In this document: positions 41,747-50,829 of the stretch, in pieces
Layout of the letters: the number at the start of each line of letters is the position of its first letter
Numbering within the stretch: position 1 is the stretch's first letter
Assembly (NCBI RefSeq): GCF_005484805.1
Contig: NZ_CP039432.1
Span: 1,054,001-1,118,000, forward strand
Source: Rhodococcus sp. SGAir0479
Lineage (GTDB): Bacteria > Actinomycetota > Actinomycetes > Mycobacteriales > Mycobacteriaceae
Length of the DNA stretch: 64,000 bases
Direction: 5' to 3'
Notes under the pieces: model-generated
Databases searched by the model: none
Seen by the model: the letters and a program-made list of their open reading frames with translations, nothing else
What the model was told of the DNA's origin: nothing
Position numbers and translations under genes: made by a program

Positions 41747-43333
41747 ATGGGGGAGACGTCCGACGCACTTGCCCGGTCCACCGGCGTCGTCGCAGCGGCG
41801 AGCGCTGTCAGCCGGGCGACCGGATTTCTGCGCACACTCGCGTTGGCGGCGGTGCTGGGTGCCGCGGCGGTCGGTGATGCCTACAACGGCGCCAACGGAT
41901 TACCGAACATGGTGTACGAACTGCTTCTCGGTGGCGTTGCGGCCAGTGCCCTGGTTCCCGCGTTGGCTCGCGCCCGACTGAGGGGAAGCATGCACTCGAA
42001 CGTGTTCACCCAGCGTGTGCTGCTCGCCATGACGATCGCGGGCGCACTCGTGACCGCGGCGGCCGTCGCGTGCGCGCCGGTGTTCGTCGCAGTGCTTGTG
42101 CGCGACCCGGAACAATCGCGACTGGCCACCCTCTTCGCGTACCTGCTACTTCCGGAGATCTTCTTCTACTGCGTCTGCGCGACCGCCACAGCGGTCCTCA
42201 ATGTGCGTGAGAGCTTCGCAGCAGCCGCCTGGGCACCGGTCGTCAACAACGCGATCGTTCTGGCAACCGTCGGGGCGTTCGTCCTGGTTCCGGGCCCGGT
42301 GACACTCACCCCGGCCACGATGACCACCGCCCAGACCCTCGTGCTCGGGGTGGGCACCACCGCGGGCATCGTCGGGCAGGCGCTGTGGACGCTCGCCGCC
42401 CTGCGCCGCACCGGGTTCCGCTGGGACTGGCGGGTCCGGCCGGTGCCGTACACCCTCCGCCCGGTGCGCCGCGGTGTACGGATGCTGACCTGGGTCGGGT
42501 TGTACGTCGCGGTCAGCCAGATCGGCGTGGTGTTCGTCCTGCGGGCCGCGTTCAGCCACGGCGGGGTGTCGACTTTCACGTATGCCGATCTGCTCTTCCA
42601 GGTGCCGTACGGCGTGCTCGGTGTGTCGTTGCTGACGGTGTTGATGCCGCGGGTGGCGACTGCGGTGGCCTCGGGAGACCGGGCCGCGCTGATCACGGAT
42701 CTGGGCCGTGCCGCGCGCTACTCGGTGGTCGCGCTGGTGCCGGCGTCGGCGGCGATGATGCTGCTGGGGCCGGTGGCGACGACGGTCGTGTTCGTCGGCC
42801 GCGTCGACGTGGACGCCGCCCGGCTCATCGGCACCGCGTTGGCGCTGGCAGCGTTCGGGCTGGCGCCGTTCGCACTGGTGATGCTGCAACTGCGAGTTTT
42901 CTACGCCGACAACGACATGCGGACCCCCGCCCTCGTCAACGTTGCGATGGTTGCGACGAAAGTGACCGCGGTCGCGGTCACGGTAGCCGCCGTCCCGACG
43001 GAATGGGTGGTCGTCATGCTCCCCGCCGCCGGATCGCTGTCCTACGTCGTGGGCGCCGTGTGCGGACACCTGATACTGCGAAGGCGTTACGGTCTGCTCG
43101 GCTTCCACACCGTGCTCGAGACGCTCTCCCGCGTGCTGTGGGCGTCGGCGATCGCGGGCGTGTTCTGCGTGGCGGCGGTCGGTGGCGCGTACCTCTCGCT
43201 CGACGATCCTCGCCAGGCCGCCGCGGTCGCCCTGCTGGTGGCGGTGGCCGCCGGCGCCCCGGCGTTCCTGCTCGCGGCACGGACGATCGGCATAACCGAG
43301 ATCGGGCACGCGAGGCAGCTGTTGCGGGGCTGA
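41747..43333 (+). CDS. MurJ/MviN-family lipid II flippase-like protein
   Basis: 528 residues from the ATG at 41747; a TTGAGC at 41710-41715 and CACCAT at 41735-41740 suggest a leaderless start. Fourteen membrane segments are expected. The N-terminus AAASAVSRATGFLRTLALAA and YNGANGLPNMVYELLLGG match MurJ, with the conserved SRxxGFxR arginines. MurJ flips lipid II across the membrane. The usual mycolata MurJ lies near the replication origin and has a pseudokinase tail; this one has neither feature, so it is likely a paralogue, perhaps for another polyprenyl-linked substrate. Confidence 0.8.
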   Translation: MGETSDALARSTGVVAAASAVSRATGFLRTLALAAVLGAAAVGDAYNGANGLPNMVYELLLGGVAASALVPALARARLRGSMHSNVFTQRVLLAMTIAGALVTAAAVACAPVFVAVLVRDPEQSRLATLFAYLLLPEIFFYCVCATATAVLNVRESFAAAAWAPVVNNAIVLATVGAFVLVPGPVTLTPATMTTAQTLVLGVGTTAGIVGQALWTLAALRRTGFRWDWRVRPVPYTLRPVRRGVRMLTWVGLYVAVSQIGVVFVLRAAFSHGGVSTFTYADLLFQVPYGVLGVSLLTVLMPRVATAVASGDRAALITDLGRAARYSVVALVPASAAMMLLGPVATTVVFVGRVDVDAARLIGTALALAAFGLAPFALVMLQLRVFYADNDMRTPALVNVAMVATKVTAVAVTVAAVPTEWVVVMLPAAGSLSYVVGAVCGHLILRRRYGLLGFHTVLETLSRVLWASAIAGVFCVAAVGGAYLSLDDPRQAAAVALLVAVAAGAPAFLLAARTIGITEIGHARQLLRG

Positions 43334-43393
43334 CACGGCGGGGACAGCGGGCGGTTGCCTAGGCGTAGCCACAGACGGCGGTTCGCGCTGAAT

Positions 43394-43430
43394 CGAAAAT
43401 GTACAGAACCCGGCGATCTGTACATTTTCG
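43394..43430. repeat. Long perfect AT-rich inverted repeat
   Basis: A 13-base arm (43394-43406, CGAAAATGTACAG) is repeated inverted without mismatch at 43418-43430, separated by 11 bases. It lies in the 235-base gap between the MurJ-like gene and map, 60 bases after the MurJ-like stop. It could be a terminator hairpin or an operator; its AT content stands out sharply. Confidence 0.8.
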
Positions 43431-43556
43431 CTTCCACCGCGCACTGAGTTGCGGGGAAGGCAGTGGTGATGTGCGCCCACGATCCTGTGCCGGATCGGGT
43501 GTCGCGCCGCACGGGCCTCGTGCCGGACACGCCGACGACGCGCCCGGGGCGCGGTC

Positions 43557-43562
43557 TACGCT
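43557..43562 (+). promoter_or_regulatory. map -10 element
   Basis: TACGCT ends six bases before the ATG of map at 43569, so transcription should begin on or next to the start codon, a leaderless message. Confidence 0.55.
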
Positions 43563-43568
43563 GGACGC

Positions 43569-44426
43569 ATGTCTGTTCGCACTGCTCTCGTACCCGGAAC
43601 CGTCTCGCCCACCCTCGCTGTGCCCAAGAGCATCGAGCGTCCCGAGTACGTGTGGAAGGCGACGGCCCAGGAGGGCAAGGAGCCCTGGGTGCAGACCCCG
43701 GAGACCATCGAGAAGATGCGGGTGGCGTGCAAGATCGCCGCCCAGGCGCTGCAGGAGGCCGGCAAGGCCGTGGCTCCGGGGGTGACCACGGACGAGCTCG
43801 ACCGCATCGCGCACGAGTACATGTGCGATCACGGCGCGTACCCGTCCACGCTGGGCTACCGCGGTTTCCCCAAGTCCTGCTGCACGTCGCTCAACGAGGT
43901 GATCTGCCACGGGATCCCCGACTCGACGGTCATCCAGGACGGCGACATCGTCAACATCGACGTCACCGCCTACATCGACGGCGTCCACGGCGACACCAAC
44001 GCGACGTTCCTCGCGGGTGACGTGTCCGAGGAGAACCGCCTGTTGGTCGAGCGCACGCACGAGGCGACGATGCGCGCGATCAAGGCCGTCAAGCCCGGCC
44101 GCGAGCTCAACGTCATCGGCCGCGTCATCGAGTCGTACGCCAATCGCTTCGGCTACGGCGTCGTGCGCGACTTCACCGGACACGGCATCGGCGAGACCTT
44201 CCACAACGGCCTGGTGATCCTGCACTACGACCAGCCCAACGTCGACACCGTGATCGAGCCGGGCATGGTGTTCACGATCGAGCCGATGATCAACCTGGGC
44301 ACCGTCGACTACGACATCTGGGAGGACGGCTGGACCGTCGTCACCAAGGACCGCAAGTGGACCGCCCAGTTCGAGCACACCATCGTCGTCACCGACGAGG
44401 GCAACGAGATCCTCACGCTGCCGTGA
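43569..44426 (+). CDS. map: Methionine aminopeptidase, type I
   Basis: 285 residues. An N-terminal extension of about 40 residues ([20 protein letters not shown]) typical of the longer actinobacterial MetAP1 precedes the pita-bread fold. The metal ligands are visible in [20 protein letters not shown] (two Asp), [13 protein letters not shown] (His), [10 protein letters not shown] (Glu) and [12 protein letters not shown] (Glu). It removes the initiator Met from nascent proteins. It corresponds to Rv2861c in position. The stop overlaps the cobQ start as GTGA, linking the two translationally. Confidence 0.95.
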   Translation: MSVRTALVPGTVSPTLAVPKSIERPEYVWKATAQEGKEPWVQTPETIEKMRVACKIAAQALQEAGKAVAPGVTTDELDRIAHEYMCDHGAYPSTLGYRGFPKSCCTSLNEVICHGIPDSTVIQDGDIVNIDVTAYIDGVHGDTNATFLAGDVSEENRLLVERTHEATMRAIKAVKPGRELNVIGRVIESYANRFGYGVVRDFTGHGIGETFHNGLVILHYDQPNVDTVIEPGMVFTIEPMINLGTVDYDIWEDGWTVVTKDRKWTAQFEHTIVVTDEGNEILTLP

Positions 44427-45955
44427 CGCCGGCGCTGCGCGGCGCACTGCTGGTCGCCGGCACCACGTCGGACGCCGGCAAGAGTGTCCTCGTCGCCGGT
44501 CTGTGCCGGATGCTCGCGCGACGCGGCGTGCGGGTGGCGCCATTCAAGGCGCAGAACATGTCGAACAACTCCGTCGTCACGCTCGACGGCGGGGAGATCG
44601 GCCGCGCGCAGGCGCTGCAGGCGCGCGCGTGTGGACTCGAACCCAGCGTGCGGTTCAACCCGGTGCTGCTCAAGCCGGGTGGTGATCGGACGTCGCAGCT
44701 GGTGGTGCGCGGCAGGGCCGTCACCACCGTCGGAGCCCGCGACTACATCACCCATCGGGAGTGGTTGCGCGAGATCGTCACCGCGGAACTCGCCGCGTTG
44801 CGCGACGAGTTCGATGTGGTGATCTGCGAGGGGGCCGGCTCGCCCGCCGAAATCAACCTGCGGGCCACCGACCTGGCGAACATGGGGCTGGCGCAGGCCG
44901 CACAGTTGCCGGTGCTGGTGGTCGGCGACATCGACCGTGGGGGAGTGCTGGCCCACCTCTTCGGCACCGTCGCGGTGCTCTCGCCCGCGGACCAGGCACT
45001 CATCGCCGGATTCGTGATCAACAAGTTCCGCGGCGACGTCGGCCTGCTCGAGCCCGGACTCGATCAGCTGCGCGCCCTCACCGGGCGTCCCACGCTCGGC
45101 GTGGTCCCGTTCGCCGAAGGGTTGTGGCTCGACGCCGAGGATTCGCTCGGCGTCGTGGGTGACGCGCCGGTCGGACGGCCCACCCCGCCGATCGGCGAGG
45201 AGTGGCTGCGCGTGGCCGCCATCCGACTGCCGCGGGTCTCGAACTCCACCGACGTCGAGGCGCTTGCGTGTGAGCCCGGGGTCTCGGTGCACTGGGTGAC
45301 CGAACCCTCGCGGTTGGCCGATGCCGATCTCGTCGTGCTGCCCGGCAGCAAGTCCACCGTCACGGACCTGGACTGGTTGCGGCGCAGCGGGATCGGTGAC
45401 GCGTTGATCCGCCGGGCGCAGGCAGGCGGAGCGATCCTCGGCATCTGCGGCGGCTACCAGATGCTCGGCCGCGTGATCGACGACGACGTCGAATCCGGCG
45501 CGGGCTCTGTGCAAGGTCTCGATCTGCTGGATCTCGAGATCGAGTTCGGCTCCGACAAGGTACTCGCCCAGGTCGACGGCGACGCCTGGGGAATCCCGGT
45601 GCGCGGCTACGAGATCCACCACGGACGCGTGCGGCGCACCGGCGACGCACCGCTGCTGACCGACGCCGCCGGGACGAAGGAGGGCAGCGTGCGCGGCAGT
45701 GTGCGCGGCACCCACTGGCACGGGCTGCTCGAGAACGACGACTTCCGACGACGGCTGCTCACCGAGGTGGCGGAGACGGCTGGACGCGCCGGCTTCGTCG
45801 TCGCGCCGGACACCGATGTCGCCCGGGTGCGCGAGGCCCAGCTGGATCTGCTGGCAGACCTGGTGGAACGGCACCTCGACGTCGACGCCGTCCTCGCGAT
45901 CGTCGGCGGCGGGTCGCCGGTGGGTCTGCCCACGATCGCGTCGCGGCTGCTCTGA
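44423..45955 (+). CDS. cobQ: Cobyric acid synthase
   Basis: 510 residues from the GTG at 44423. The P-loop [17 protein letters not shown] and [11 protein letters not shown] are the N-terminal ATP-binding part; the C-terminal glutaminase domain has [10 protein letters not shown] with the nucleophile Cys and GYEIHHGRV with the His. CobQ amidates adenosyl-cobyrinic acid a,c-diamide at positions b, d, e and g. It overlaps map rather than sitting with the cob genes at 60257-64000, which is unusual grouping. No second riboswitch is seen in front of it. Confidence 0.92.
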   Translation: MTPALRGALLVAGTTSDAGKSVLVAGLCRMLARRGVRVAPFKAQNMSNNSVVTLDGGEIGRAQALQARACGLEPSVRFNPVLLKPGGDRTSQLVVRGRAVTTVGARDYITHREWLREIVTAELAALRDEFDVVICEGAGSPAEINLRATDLANMGLAQAAQLPVLVVGDIDRGGVLAHLFGTVAVLSPADQALIAGFVINKFRGDVGLLEPGLDQLRALTGRPTLGVVPFAEGLWLDAEDSLGVVGDAPVGRPTPPIGEEWLRVAAIRLPRVSNSTDVEALACEPGVSVHWVTEPSRLADADLVVLPGSKSTVTDLDWLRRSGIGDALIRRAQAGGAILGICGGYQMLGRVIDDDVESGAGSVQGLDLLDLEIEFGSDKVLAQVDGDAWGIPVRGYEIHHGRVRRTGDAPLLTDAAGTKEGSVRGSVRGTHWHGLLENDDFRRRLLTEVAETAGRAGFVVAPDTDVARVREAQLDLLADLVERHLDVDAVLAIVGGGSPVGLPTIASRLL

Positions 45956-46032
45956 ACGGATTCGCCGCGCGGGGTGGACGGTTCGCCTAGTGTTCGAAGC
46001 CGACGACCGTCGGCCGAATCGGAGGAGGCGCC

Positions 46033-47277
46033 GTGCGAACTGCCCTGCGGAGGACCGATGCCGCCCGCCTGATCGCCGGCGCCGCGGCGGCCGCGCTGGT
46101 GCTCGCGGGCTGCACCTCGAACCAGTCCGAAACCTCGCCCACCTCCTCGACCGCGGCAGCCGAGACGTCGACGGCGGCACTGCAGAAGGTCGACCTCGCG
46201 GCGCTGGACGGGATCGTCAAGCGGGTCGCGGAGAACCTGCAGATCCCGGGTGCCGTCGCGATCCTCGAGACCCCCGACGGGCGCCAGACGGTCAAGTACG
46301 GCACCGGCACCCGCGATCAGGATGCGCCGGTCGATCCCACCGAGCACATCCGGATCGGCTCCAACACCAAGACCATGACCGGCACCGTGATCCTGCAACT
46401 CGTCCAGGAGGGGAAGATCGCGCTCGCCGATCCGGTGTCCAAGTTCCGCCCGGACGTGCCGAACGGCGACGGCATCACCATCGAACAGCTACTCGACATG
46501 CGCAGCGGGCTGTTCAACTATTCCGAGACCGCCGAGCTCAACGAGACCCTGGACCGGGATCCGCAGAAGCAGTGGAAGCCCGAGGAGTTGCTGACGCTGG
46601 CGTTCGCGAACCCGCCCTACTTCCCGCCGGGACAGGGCTACCACTACTCCAACACCAACACCGTGCTGCTCGGACTGATCGCGGAGAATCTCGACGGCAA
46701 ACCGCTGACACAGATCTTCCAGTCGCGCCTGTACGGCCCACTCGGTCTCAGCGGCACCACCTTCCCCGCCGCCGCCGACAGCTCACTTCCCGCGCCGCAC
46801 CCGCAGGGCTACATGTTCGGAACCAACATGGACACGCTCACCGATCCGGCGCTGCCCGAGCCCATGCAGGCCGCCGCCCGGAACGGCACCCTCGCGCCGA
46901 ACGACGTCACCGACGTCAACCCGTCGTGGGCATGGGCGGCCGGCGCCGGCATCTCCACCGCGAACGATCTGGTGACCTGGGTGCAGGCGTTGGCGGGCGG
47001 CAGGCTGCTGGGCGCCGACCTGCAGGCGCAACGTCTGGCCAGCGTCCAGCCCACCGCCCCCGACAACGGCGCCGCCCAATACGGTTGGGGCATAGCCAAG
47101 ATGGGGCCGATGTTCGGTCACACCGGCGAGCTGCCCGGCTTCAACTCGTTCATGGGCCACGACCCGGACAACAAGGTCACGCTGGTGGTGTGGGCAAACC
47201 TGGCTCCCGCCGCGGACGGTCAGGATCCGGCGACGGCGATGGCCAAGGAGATCCTCGGGCAGGTCTACCCCACCTAG
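46033..47277 (+). CDS. Beta-lactamase-fold serine hydrolase lipoprotein
   Basis: 414 residues from a GTG at 46033 with GGAGGAGG just upstream. The lipobox is ALVLAGC (lipidated C27). The catalytic motifs of class C beta-lactamases and DD-peptidases are visible: SxxK as SNTK in RIGSNTKTMTG, YxN as YSNTN, and HTG in MFGHTGELPGF. Such proteins act as D-alanyl-D-alanine carboxypeptidases or esterases at the outer membrane face. Substrate unknown. There is no PBP-type N-terminal domain. Confidence 0.85.
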   Translation: MRTALRRTDAARLIAGAAAAALVLAGCTSNQSETSPTSSTAAAETSTAALQKVDLAALDGIVKRVAENLQIPGAVAILETPDGRQTVKYGTGTRDQDAPVDPTEHIRIGSNTKTMTGTVILQLVQEGKIALADPVSKFRPDVPNGDGITIEQLLDMRSGLFNYSETAELNETLDRDPQKQWKPEELLTLAFANPPYFPPGQGYHYSNTNTVLLGLIAENLDGKPLTQIFQSRLYGPLGLSGTTFPAAADSSLPAPHPQGYMFGTNMDTLTDPALPEPMQAAARNGTLAPNDVTDVNPSWAWAAGAGISTANDLVTWVQALAGGRLLGADLQAQRLASVQPTAPDNGAAQYGWGIAKMGPMFGHTGELPGFNSFMGHDPDNKVTLVVWANLAPAADGQDPATAMAKEILGQVYPT

Positions 47278-47318
47278 GCGTCCGGTTTCGTGACGTGGAT
47301 CGCGTACCGTTTCCAGTC

Positions 47319-47885
47319 ATGGAGCCGACGAGCGTGACCGTGGGAAGTGGGACCGTGACGGTCCGTATCGGGGGACCGGAAAGTCGGCACACGGTGCTGC
47401 TCCTGCCCGACGCGGGCGCACCCGCCGACGTCTTCGACCCCGTCTGCGCCCGCCTGCACGACTCGGATCTGCGCACCGTCGTCCCCGAGAGCATCGACGG
47501 GCTCGACGAGCCCACGGTGATCGCGCTGCTGGACGAGCTGAAGCTGCCGTGGGTCAACCTGGTCGGTGCCGGGGCGGGCGCCGAACTCGCGTGGCAGCTG
47601 GCCGCCAAGACCTTCGGACGATTCGCGAGTCTCATCGTGGCCGACCGCGGACACCCGGCGGTGCCCGGAGTGGACGGAGCCGTCCTCGACGCGGCTTGCC
47701 CCGCCGTCGAACTGCCCACCACCGTCCTCGTCGGCAGCTCGCTGGGGCGTCCGTGCGCCGACGCGAGCGGCCGCTACGCGTACTCGGAACTGCGGATCGT
47801 CCAGCTCGACGGCATCGACGACATCCCCGCCAAGGCGGCCGCCGAGTTGGCGACCGAGATCGTGCTGCGCACCGGGTCCTGGTAG
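47319..47885 (+). CDS. Degenerate alpha/beta-hydrolase-like protein
   Basis: 188 residues from the ATG at 47319; TACCGT at 47305-47310 suggests a leaderless message. The fold pieces VLLLPDAGAPADVFDPVCAR and WVNLVGAGAGAELAWQLAAK look like the strand-turn-helix of an alpha/beta hydrolase, but the nucleophile elbow GxSxG reads GAGAG, so the Ser is replaced by Ala. The protein is also short (usual 250-300). It is probably not catalytic and may be a binding or structural homologue. The family is not named with certainty. Confidence 0.6.
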   Translation: MEPTSVTVGSGTVTVRIGGPESRHTVLLLPDAGAPADVFDPVCARLHDSDLRTVVPESIDGLDEPTVIALLDELKLPWVNLVGAGAGAELAWQLAAKTFGRFASLIVADRGHPAVPGVDGAVLDAACPAVELPTTVLVGSSLGRPCADASGRYAYSELRIVQLDGIDDIPAKAAAELATEIVLRTGSW

Positions 47886-47927
47886 GTCCGCGCGTCGGCC
47901 GATGACGGTCCCCGAGCGCGCACTCCC

Positions 47928-47933
47928 TAGACT
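47928..47933 (+). promoter_or_regulatory. SulP gene -10 element
   Basis: TAGACT ends six bases before the GTG at 47940, again the spacing expected of a leaderless transcript. Confidence 0.5.
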
Positions 47934-47939
47934 CGCCCG

Positions 47940-49436
47940 GTGCCCGACACCCTCACCAGCGCGGCCGACGTCACGTCCGTCCGCGCCGCACTGCGCTCTC
48001 CCCGCCGCCTGACGACCGAGGCCCTCGCCGGCCTGGTGACCGCGCTGGCGCTCATCCCCGAGGTCATCTCGTTCGCGGTGATCGCCGGCGTCGATCCCAA
48101 GGTGGCGCTGTACACGTCGTGCATCATGGCGATGGCGATCGCGTTCGTGGGGGGCCGGCCGGCGATGGTGTCGGCGGCGGCCGGGGCGACCGCACTGGTG
48201 ATCGCGCCGCTGGTCTCGGCGCACGGCATCGACTACCTCATCGCCGCGGTCTGGTTGGCCGCCGCGCTACAGATCCTCTTCGCGGTGGCCGGGCTCGCGC
48301 GGCTGGTGCGGTTCATCCCCAGATCTGTGATGATCGGGTTCGTCAACGCCCTCGCCATCCTCATCTTCAGCGCCCAACTCCGGCACCTGATCGACGTTCC
48401 GTGGCTGGTCTACCCGCTGGTCGTCGCGGGCCTCGCGATGATCGTGATCGTCCCCAAACTGACCCGGGCGATTCCCGCGCCGCTCGTCGCGATCGTCGTC
48501 CTCACCGGCGCGGTGGCGCTGTTCGGTTTCGACGTGCCCGACGTCTCCGACCAGGGGGAACTCCCGTCGGGACTGCCCACGTGGATGCTCCCGGACGTGC
48601 CGCTCACGTGGGAGACGCTCACGATCATCGCGCCGTTCGCGCTCGGTCTCGCGCTCGTCGGACTCCTCGAATCGCTACTCACCGCCAAGCTCGTCGACGA
48701 CATCACCGACACGCCGTCGAACAAGACTCGGGAGGCGTGGGGGCAGGGCGTGGCGAATGCCGCGGGCGCCCTCTTCGGCGGCATGGGCGGCTGCGCCATG
48801 ATCGGCCAGACCATGATCAACGTGAAGGAAGGGCGGGCCCGCACCCGGATCTCCACCTTCCTGGCCGGCGCGTTTCTGCTGGTGCTGTGCGTGACCGTCG
48901 GGGCCGTGGTCGGAGCCGTTCCGATGGCGTCGCTGGTGGCGGTCATGCTGGTGATCGCGGTGACCACGTTCGACTGGCACAGTGTCGCACCGCGGACCCT
49001 GCGCCTGATGCCGCGCAGCGAGACGGCGGTCATGGTGGTCACCGTGGTCGGGACGCTCGCGACCCACAACCTGGCGATCGGTGTCGTACTCGGGGTGCTG
49101 ACCGCGATGGTGGCGTTCGCCCGGCGGGTGGCGCACCTTACCCGCGTCGACGTCGTCGACGAGGTCCGGGACGGCACCGCGGAGCGCACGTACCGCGTGT
49201 CCGGCGAACTGTTCTGGGCGTCGAGCAACGACCTGATCCACCGGTTCGACTACGCCGACGATCCCGACGCGGTGGTGATCGATCTGACGGAGGCCGACGT
49301 GTGGGACGCCTCCACGGTCGCGACGCTCGACGCCGTCCAGGCCAAGTACGCCGCCCGCGGCAAACGCGTGCGGGTGATCGGCCTCGACGGCGCCAGTCTG
49401 CACCGACTCGAAAAGCTGTCCGGACGCCTCGGCTGA
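47940..49436 (+). CDS. SulP-family anion transporter with STAS domain
   Basis: 498 residues from a GTG at 47940. About eleven to fourteen membrane segments include the SulP motif region ALALIPEVISFAVIAGVDPK and GGMGGCAMIGQTMINVKEGR. The C-terminal ~90 residues (YADDPDAVVIDLTEADVWDA) form a STAS regulatory domain with the conserved DLTEA. SulP proteins import sulfate, bicarbonate or dicarboxylates. The gene sits directly upstream of a sulfur-type operon with a Cys-codon leader, which makes sulfate an attractive guess but not a proven one. Confidence 0.86.
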   Translation: MPDTLTSAADVTSVRAALRSPRRLTTEALAGLVTALALIPEVISFAVIAGVDPKVALYTSCIMAMAIAFVGGRPAMVSAAAGATALVIAPLVSAHGIDYLIAAVWLAAALQILFAVAGLARLVRFIPRSVMIGFVNALAILIFSAQLRHLIDVPWLVYPLVVAGLAMIVIVPKLTRAIPAPLVAIVVLTGAVALFGFDVPDVSDQGELPSGLPTWMLPDVPLTWETLTIIAPFALGLALVGLLESLLTAKLVDDITDTPSNKTREAWGQGVANAAGALFGGMGGCAMIGQTMINVKEGRARTRISTFLAGAFLLVLCVTVGAVVGAVPMASLVAVMLVIAVTTFDWHSVAPRTLRLMPRSETAVMVVTVVGTLATHNLAIGVVLGVLTAMVAFARRVAHLTRVDVVDEVRDGTAERTYRVSGELFWASSNDLIHRFDYADDPDAVVIDLTEADVWDASTVATLDAVQAKYAARGKRVRVIGLDGASLHRLEKLSGRLG

Positions 49437-49498
49437 GGGACGGGGAGACCGTTCGTCTCACGGACGTCGCCGTTCGTCGTCGTGCGTATACGTGCGAT

Positions 49499-49528
49499 TT
49501 GAACTCTCCGCCGCGACCGCGCTAGCCT
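49499..49528 (+). promoter_or_regulatory. Promoter of the oxygenase-metQNI operon
   Basis: TTGAAC (49499-49504) and TAGCCT (49523-49528) are 18 bases apart. The start would be near 49535, giving a leader of about 250 bases before the oxygenase start at 49785. The 348-base gap 49437-49784 thus holds this promoter, a short coding leader and a hairpin next to the ribosome site. Confidence 0.55.
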
Positions 49529-49586
49529 CCCTCTCACCGGCGTCCCGAACGGGAACGCCGATCGATCTCGTCCGGGAAGGTCTCCG

Positions 49587-49658
49587 ATGCGCGGCCCTGC
49601 AGCAACCGTCGCCACGATGCTCATGCGTGGTGGTTGTTGTCGCATGCGTCGGCGCTGA
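49587..49658 (+). CDS. Cysteine-codon leader peptide (attenuator ORF)
   Basis: A 23-codon frame starts at ATG 49587 with GGGAAGG (49574-49580) six bases before it and ends at TGA 49656-49658. The last nine residues are GGCCRMRRR; the two Cys codons (49635-49640) are both TGT, the rare Cys codon at this GC content, after two GGT codons. The inverted repeat CATGCG (49622-49627) / CGCATG (49641-49646) encloses exactly these codons. Mycobacteria are known to use short Cys-rich upstream ORFs to attenuate sulfur genes. This is most likely the same device, sensing charged tRNA-Cys. Confidence 0.75.
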   Translation: MRGPAATVATMLMRGGCCRMRRR

Positions 49659-49717
49659 GACGAGAAATCCTGCGCGACGGCACGTTTCGTACCGTCCCGC
49701 CTTCCCTCGCACTGTCC

Positions 49718-49771
49718 CCCCATCGGGCACCCACTCGTCGCAGCGCTGATTCTCCGCAGGTGCCCGTGGGG
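49718..49771 (+). promoter_or_regulatory. Hairpin next to the oxygenase ribosome site
   Basis: CCCC (49718-49721) and GGGCACC (49725-49731) pair with GGTGCCC (49759-49765) and GGGG (49768-49771). The stem ends at the edge of the ribosome site GAAAGGA (49771-49777) of the gene starting at 49785, so it can hide or expose that site depending on ribosome position in the leader ORF. Confidence 0.55.
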
Positions 49772-49784
49772 AAAGGACCGTTCC

Positions 49785-50798
49785 ATGCCCGCTCAGACGC
49801 TCCCGATCATCGATCTGGAGAACCTCGACGTCGACGCACTCCGGCAGGTGACGCACGAGATCGGCTTCTTCTACCTGACCGGTCACGGCATCGATCAGCA
49901 GCTCACCGACCACCTGGTCGCGGCGGCGCGCGAGTTCTTCGCGCTGCCGGAGGCGGACAAGCTCGCGATCGAGAACAGCAACTCGCCGCACTTCCGCGGT
50001 TACACCCGGGTCGGTGGCGAGCGGACACAGGGTCACGTCGACTGGCGCGAGCAGCTCGACATCGGGCCCGAGCGCGCCGCCATCGAGCCGATCGACCCCT
50101 CCCGCCCGTGGGACGTGCTGCACGGGCCGAACCTGTGGCCCGCGGCCGTGCCGCGGCTGCGGGAGCTGGCGCTGGAGTGGTCGAGCCAGGCGCAGGACGC
50201 GGGCCTGCGGCTGATCCGCGGCTGGGCGCGGTCGCTCGGCGCGCCGGCCGACTTCTTCGATGCCGCCTTCGCCGACCCGGATCCGCTGCTCAAGATCGCG
50301 CGATACCCCGGCCACGACGGCTCCGTCACCGACCAGGGCGTCGGCAGCCACAAGGACGTCGGCGCGCTGACCTTGCTCTACCCCGAACCGGACAGCGCCG
50401 GTTTCCAGGTGGAAACGGTCGGTCCGGCAGGGGAGACCGGCTGGCTCGACGTCGCTCCGATCCCCGGGCACCTGCTGGTCAACATCGGTGAACTGCTCGA
50501 GGTCGCCACCGGCGGCTACCTCAAGGCGACCGTGCACCGCGTGCTGCCACCCGCCGCCGGCACGGACCGGGTCTCACTGCCGTTCTTCCTCAATCCCGGC
50601 TACGACCAGGCGCTGCCGACGGTGCCGCTCTCGCCCGAGCTGGCCGCCGAGGCTGCCGGTGTCGGGCCGGACCAGCACGGCGGGACGCTGCACGCGCGCT
50701 ACGGACTCAATGCCCTCAAGTCGCGCCTCCGGGCGCACCCCAACGTCACCGAGCGGTATCACCGCAACCTGCTCGACCTGCCTGCCCTGCGCGGCTGA
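49785..50798 (+). CDS. 2-oxoglutarate/Fe(II) oxygenase, isopenicillin-N-synthase-like
   Basis: 337 residues from the ATG at 49785 with AAGGA at 49773-49777. The DIOX_N-type N-terminus (LPIIDLENLDVDAL, EIGFFYLTGHGI) is followed by the jelly-roll core with the iron triad H189, D191 (GSHKDVGALTLL) and H251 (ATVHRVLPP), and the oxoglutarate-binding RVSLPFF. The substrate is unknown. It heads an operon with a methionine-type ABC importer, and the Cys leader in front implies sulfur supply, so oxidative release of sulfur from an imported compound is a reasonable hypothesis. Confidence 0.87.
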   Translation: MPAQTLPIIDLENLDVDALRQVTHEIGFFYLTGHGIDQQLTDHLVAAAREFFALPEADKLAIENSNSPHFRGYTRVGGERTQGHVDWREQLDIGPERAAIEPIDPSRPWDVLHGPNLWPAAVPRLRELALEWSSQAQDAGLRLIRGWARSLGAPADFFDAAFADPDPLLKIARYPGHDGSVTDQGVGSHKDVGALTLLYPEPDSAGFQVETVGPAGETGWLDVAPIPGHLLVNIGELLEVATGGYLKATVHRVLPPAAGTDRVSLPFFLNPGYDQALPTVPLSPELAAEAAGVGPDQHGGTLHARYGLNALKSRLRAHPNVTERYHRNLLDLPALRG

Positions 50799-50829
50799 CC
50801 GACCCCACAACCCCGGAAGGGATCTTTCA

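Noticed and set aside
49437-49784. SAM riboswitch in front of the oxygenase-metQNI operon
   Set aside because: The SAM-I and SAM-IV conserved blocks could not be found; the Cys-codon leader ORF explains the region better.
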